Below, piece by piece: positions 13,303 through 14,645 of a stretch of 14,645 bases of DNA. The stretch is taken from contig JAUWCP010000039.1 of the NCBI GenBank assembly GCA_030609245.1, forward strand, positions 1 to 14,645. Direction: 5' to 3'. Every line of letters starts with the position of its first letter. The first letter of the stretch is position 1. Both the position numbers and the translations under genes were made by a program. The notes beneath the pieces are model-generated. The model searched no databases. It had not been told where the DNA came from and saw only the letters and a list, made by a program, of their open reading frames with translations. Origin of the DNA: Hyphomicrobium sp. (GTDB lineage Bacteria; Pseudomonadota; Alphaproteobacteria; Rhizobiales; Hyphomicrobiaceae).

Positions 13303-14645
13303 CTTCGGCCTCTCGATGCGCCCCTGAGTTTCGCCTTCTTGATCAAGCCTTCATACTGGTGGGCAAGCAAGTGGCTCTGAACTTGGGCCACCGTATCCAT
13401 CGTCACGCTGACTGAGATCAAGAGCGAAGTGCCACCGAAATAGAATGGTACACCCGCACGGGCGATCAGGATTTCCGGCAAGACGCAGACGGCCGCGAGG
13501 TAGAGGGCGCCGACGACTGTGATGCGCGTGAGCACGTAGTCGATGTACTGGGCCGTCTTTTCACCAGGGCGGATACCGGGCACGAACCCGCCGTACTTGC
13601 GTAAGTTATCCGCCGTATCCTTGGGATTGAACACGACCGCCGTGTAGAAAAACGCGAAGAAGACGATCAGCGCCACGTAAACCAAAAGGTACAACGGCTG
13701 CCCGCGGCCCAGCGAGGCCACAATCGCGTTGAGCCACTCAGGCCCCTGTCCGGCGGAAAATTGTGCCACCGTTATTGGTAAGAGCAACAGCGAGGAGGCA
13801 AAGATCGGCGGGATCACGCCTGCGGAATTGAGTTTGAGCGGAAGGTGCGAGGAATCGCCCTGGGACATGCGGTTGCCGACTTGTCGCTTGGGATACTGGA
13901 TCAGCAGGCGGCGCTGCGCACGCTCCATGGTGACGATCGCGGCCACCACGACCAGCATCAGCATCAGCAGGGCGAGCAACAGGAAAGTTGAAATCGAGCC
14001 GGTGCGCGCCAGCTCAAACAGCCCGGCCATTGCTGATGGCAGTCCGGCCACAATGCCGGCGAAGATGATGAGCGAGATGCCGTTGCCCACACCGCGCTGC
14101 GTGATTTGTTCGCCGAGCCACATCAAGAACAGCGTGCCGCCAACGAGCGTAATGACGGTCGTCAGGCGGAAGAACCAACCAGGATCGATCACCACGGCGC
14201 CCGCTGCACTACGCGACCCCTCAAGCCCAATTGCAATGCCGTAGCCCTGGAATGCTGCCAACACGACTGTCAAATAGCGGGTGTATTGGTTGATCTGCTT
14301 GCGCCCCTGCTCGCCTTCCTTCTTCAAGGCTTCGAGCTTCGGCGACATCGAACTCATGAGCTGCATGATGATCGATGCCGAAATGTAGGGCATGATGTTC
14401 AACGCAAAGATCGCCATACGCTCCACGGCGCCGCCGGCGAACAAATTGACCATGCCGAGGATGCCTGAAGCGTTGGCATTGAACGTCTCGGCGAAAGCAA
14501 CAGGATTGATTCCGGGCAGCGGGATGAAGGTCCCAAACCGGTAGACGATGAGCGCGCCCAACGTAAAGTAGATGCGCTTCTTCAGGTCCTCGGCTTTGGC
14601 GAACGCGCCAAAGTTGAGATTTGCGGCAAGCTGCTCAGCAGCAGA
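13299..14645 (-). CDS. secY: Protein translocase subunit SecY, missing the first few codons
   Basis: The channel subunit of the SecYEG translocon in the inner membrane. 448 residues are visible; the reading frame is open to the right edge and begins SAAEQLAANLNFGAFAKAED, which in alphaproteobacterial SecY lies two or three residues after the initiator Met, so nearly the whole gene is present. The internal Met at 14559-14561 is not the start. Markers are GTFIPLPGINP, NIMPYISASIIMQL, GEQITQRGVGNGIS, YPKRQVGNRMSQGDSSHLPL, the cytosolic loop YGGFVPGIRPGEKTAQYID and the final GGTSLLISVSVTMD segment. About ten membrane helices can be counted. It ends in a basic tail and overlaps adk by 4 nt. Confidence 0.98.
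   Translation of the reverse strand, partial: SAAEQLAANLNFGAFAKAEDLKKRIYFTLGALIVYRFGTFIPLPGINPVAFAETFNANASGILGMVNLFAGGAVERMAIFALNIMPYISASIIMQLMSSMSPKLEALKKEGEQGRKQINQYTRYLTVVLAAFQGYGIAIGLEGSRSAAGAVVIDPGWFFRLTTVITLVGGTLFLMWLGEQITQRGVGNGISLIIFAGIVAGLPSAMAGLFELARTGSISTFLLLALLMLMLVVVAAIVTMERAQRRLLIQYPKRQVGNRMSQGDSSHLPLKLNSAGVIPPIFASSLLLLPITVAQFSAGQGPEWLNAIVASLGRGQPLYLLVYVALIVFFAFFYTAVVFNPKDTADNLRKYGGFVPGIRPGEKTAQYIDYVLTRITVVGALYLAAVCVLPEILIARAGVPFYFGGTSLLISVSVTMDTVAQVQSHLLAHQYEGLIKKAKLRGASRGRR

Noticed and set aside
1..14645. CRISPR array, tRNA genes, transposons or prophage parts
   Set aside because: I saw no regularly spaced repeats, no tRNA cloverleaf with CCA end, and no transposase or integrase motifs on either strand.

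Overview
The window reads as chromosomal DNA from an alphaproteobacterium, most likely of the order Hyphomicrobiales. The basis is the protein sequences (SecY N-terminal region, RpoA, an ATP12-type F1-ATPase assembly chaperone, PccB), the high GC content, and the order secY-adk-rpsM-rpsK-rpoA-rplQ followed by a Do-like protease and rarA. The order-level assignment is inference; no 16S or other marker is present. All 15 genes I support lie on the minus strand, so transcription runs from high to low coordinates. No gene-free stretch exceeds about 211 bases. I found no tRNA, rRNA, CRISPR array, transposase or integrase.

Region 1 (about 14645 to 9872) is the end of the large ribosomal protein cluster: secY (cut by the window edge only a few codons short of its start), adk overlapping it by 4 nt, then rpsM, rpsK, rpoA and rplQ. 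A good sigma70-type promoter with an overlapping 8-bp dyad lies between adk and rpsM. Each gap between the later four genes holds at least one perfect inverted repeat.

Region 2 (9702 to 5711) holds an extended SDR reductase of the dihydroflavonol-reductase type, then a periplasmic DegP/DegQ-type protease with two dyads in its leader, then rarA, whose GTG start lies 5 nt after the protease stop. The protease and rarA look translationally linked.

Region 3 (5647 to 3516) is an accessory patch: a TetX-like FAD monooxygenase, a Tae4-family peptidoglycan amidase (catalytic Cys and His both visible) and a small two-helix membrane protein. No type VI secretion gene is visible. This is the part of the window that most deserves a second look.

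Region 4 (3454 to 1) is a compact housekeeping string: crcB, an RluC-type pseudouridine synthase, a HAD phosphatase and atp12. These four are joined by successive 4-nt stop/start overlaps. After a 140-nt gap comes the start of pccB, the carboxyltransferase subunit of propionyl-CoA carboxylase, which runs off the left edge.

Most of the window is core metabolism and gene expression. The novelty candidates are the orphan Tae4-like gene with its small membrane neighbour, a possible non-AUG secreted form of that protein, and the dyads in the ribosomal and protease leaders.
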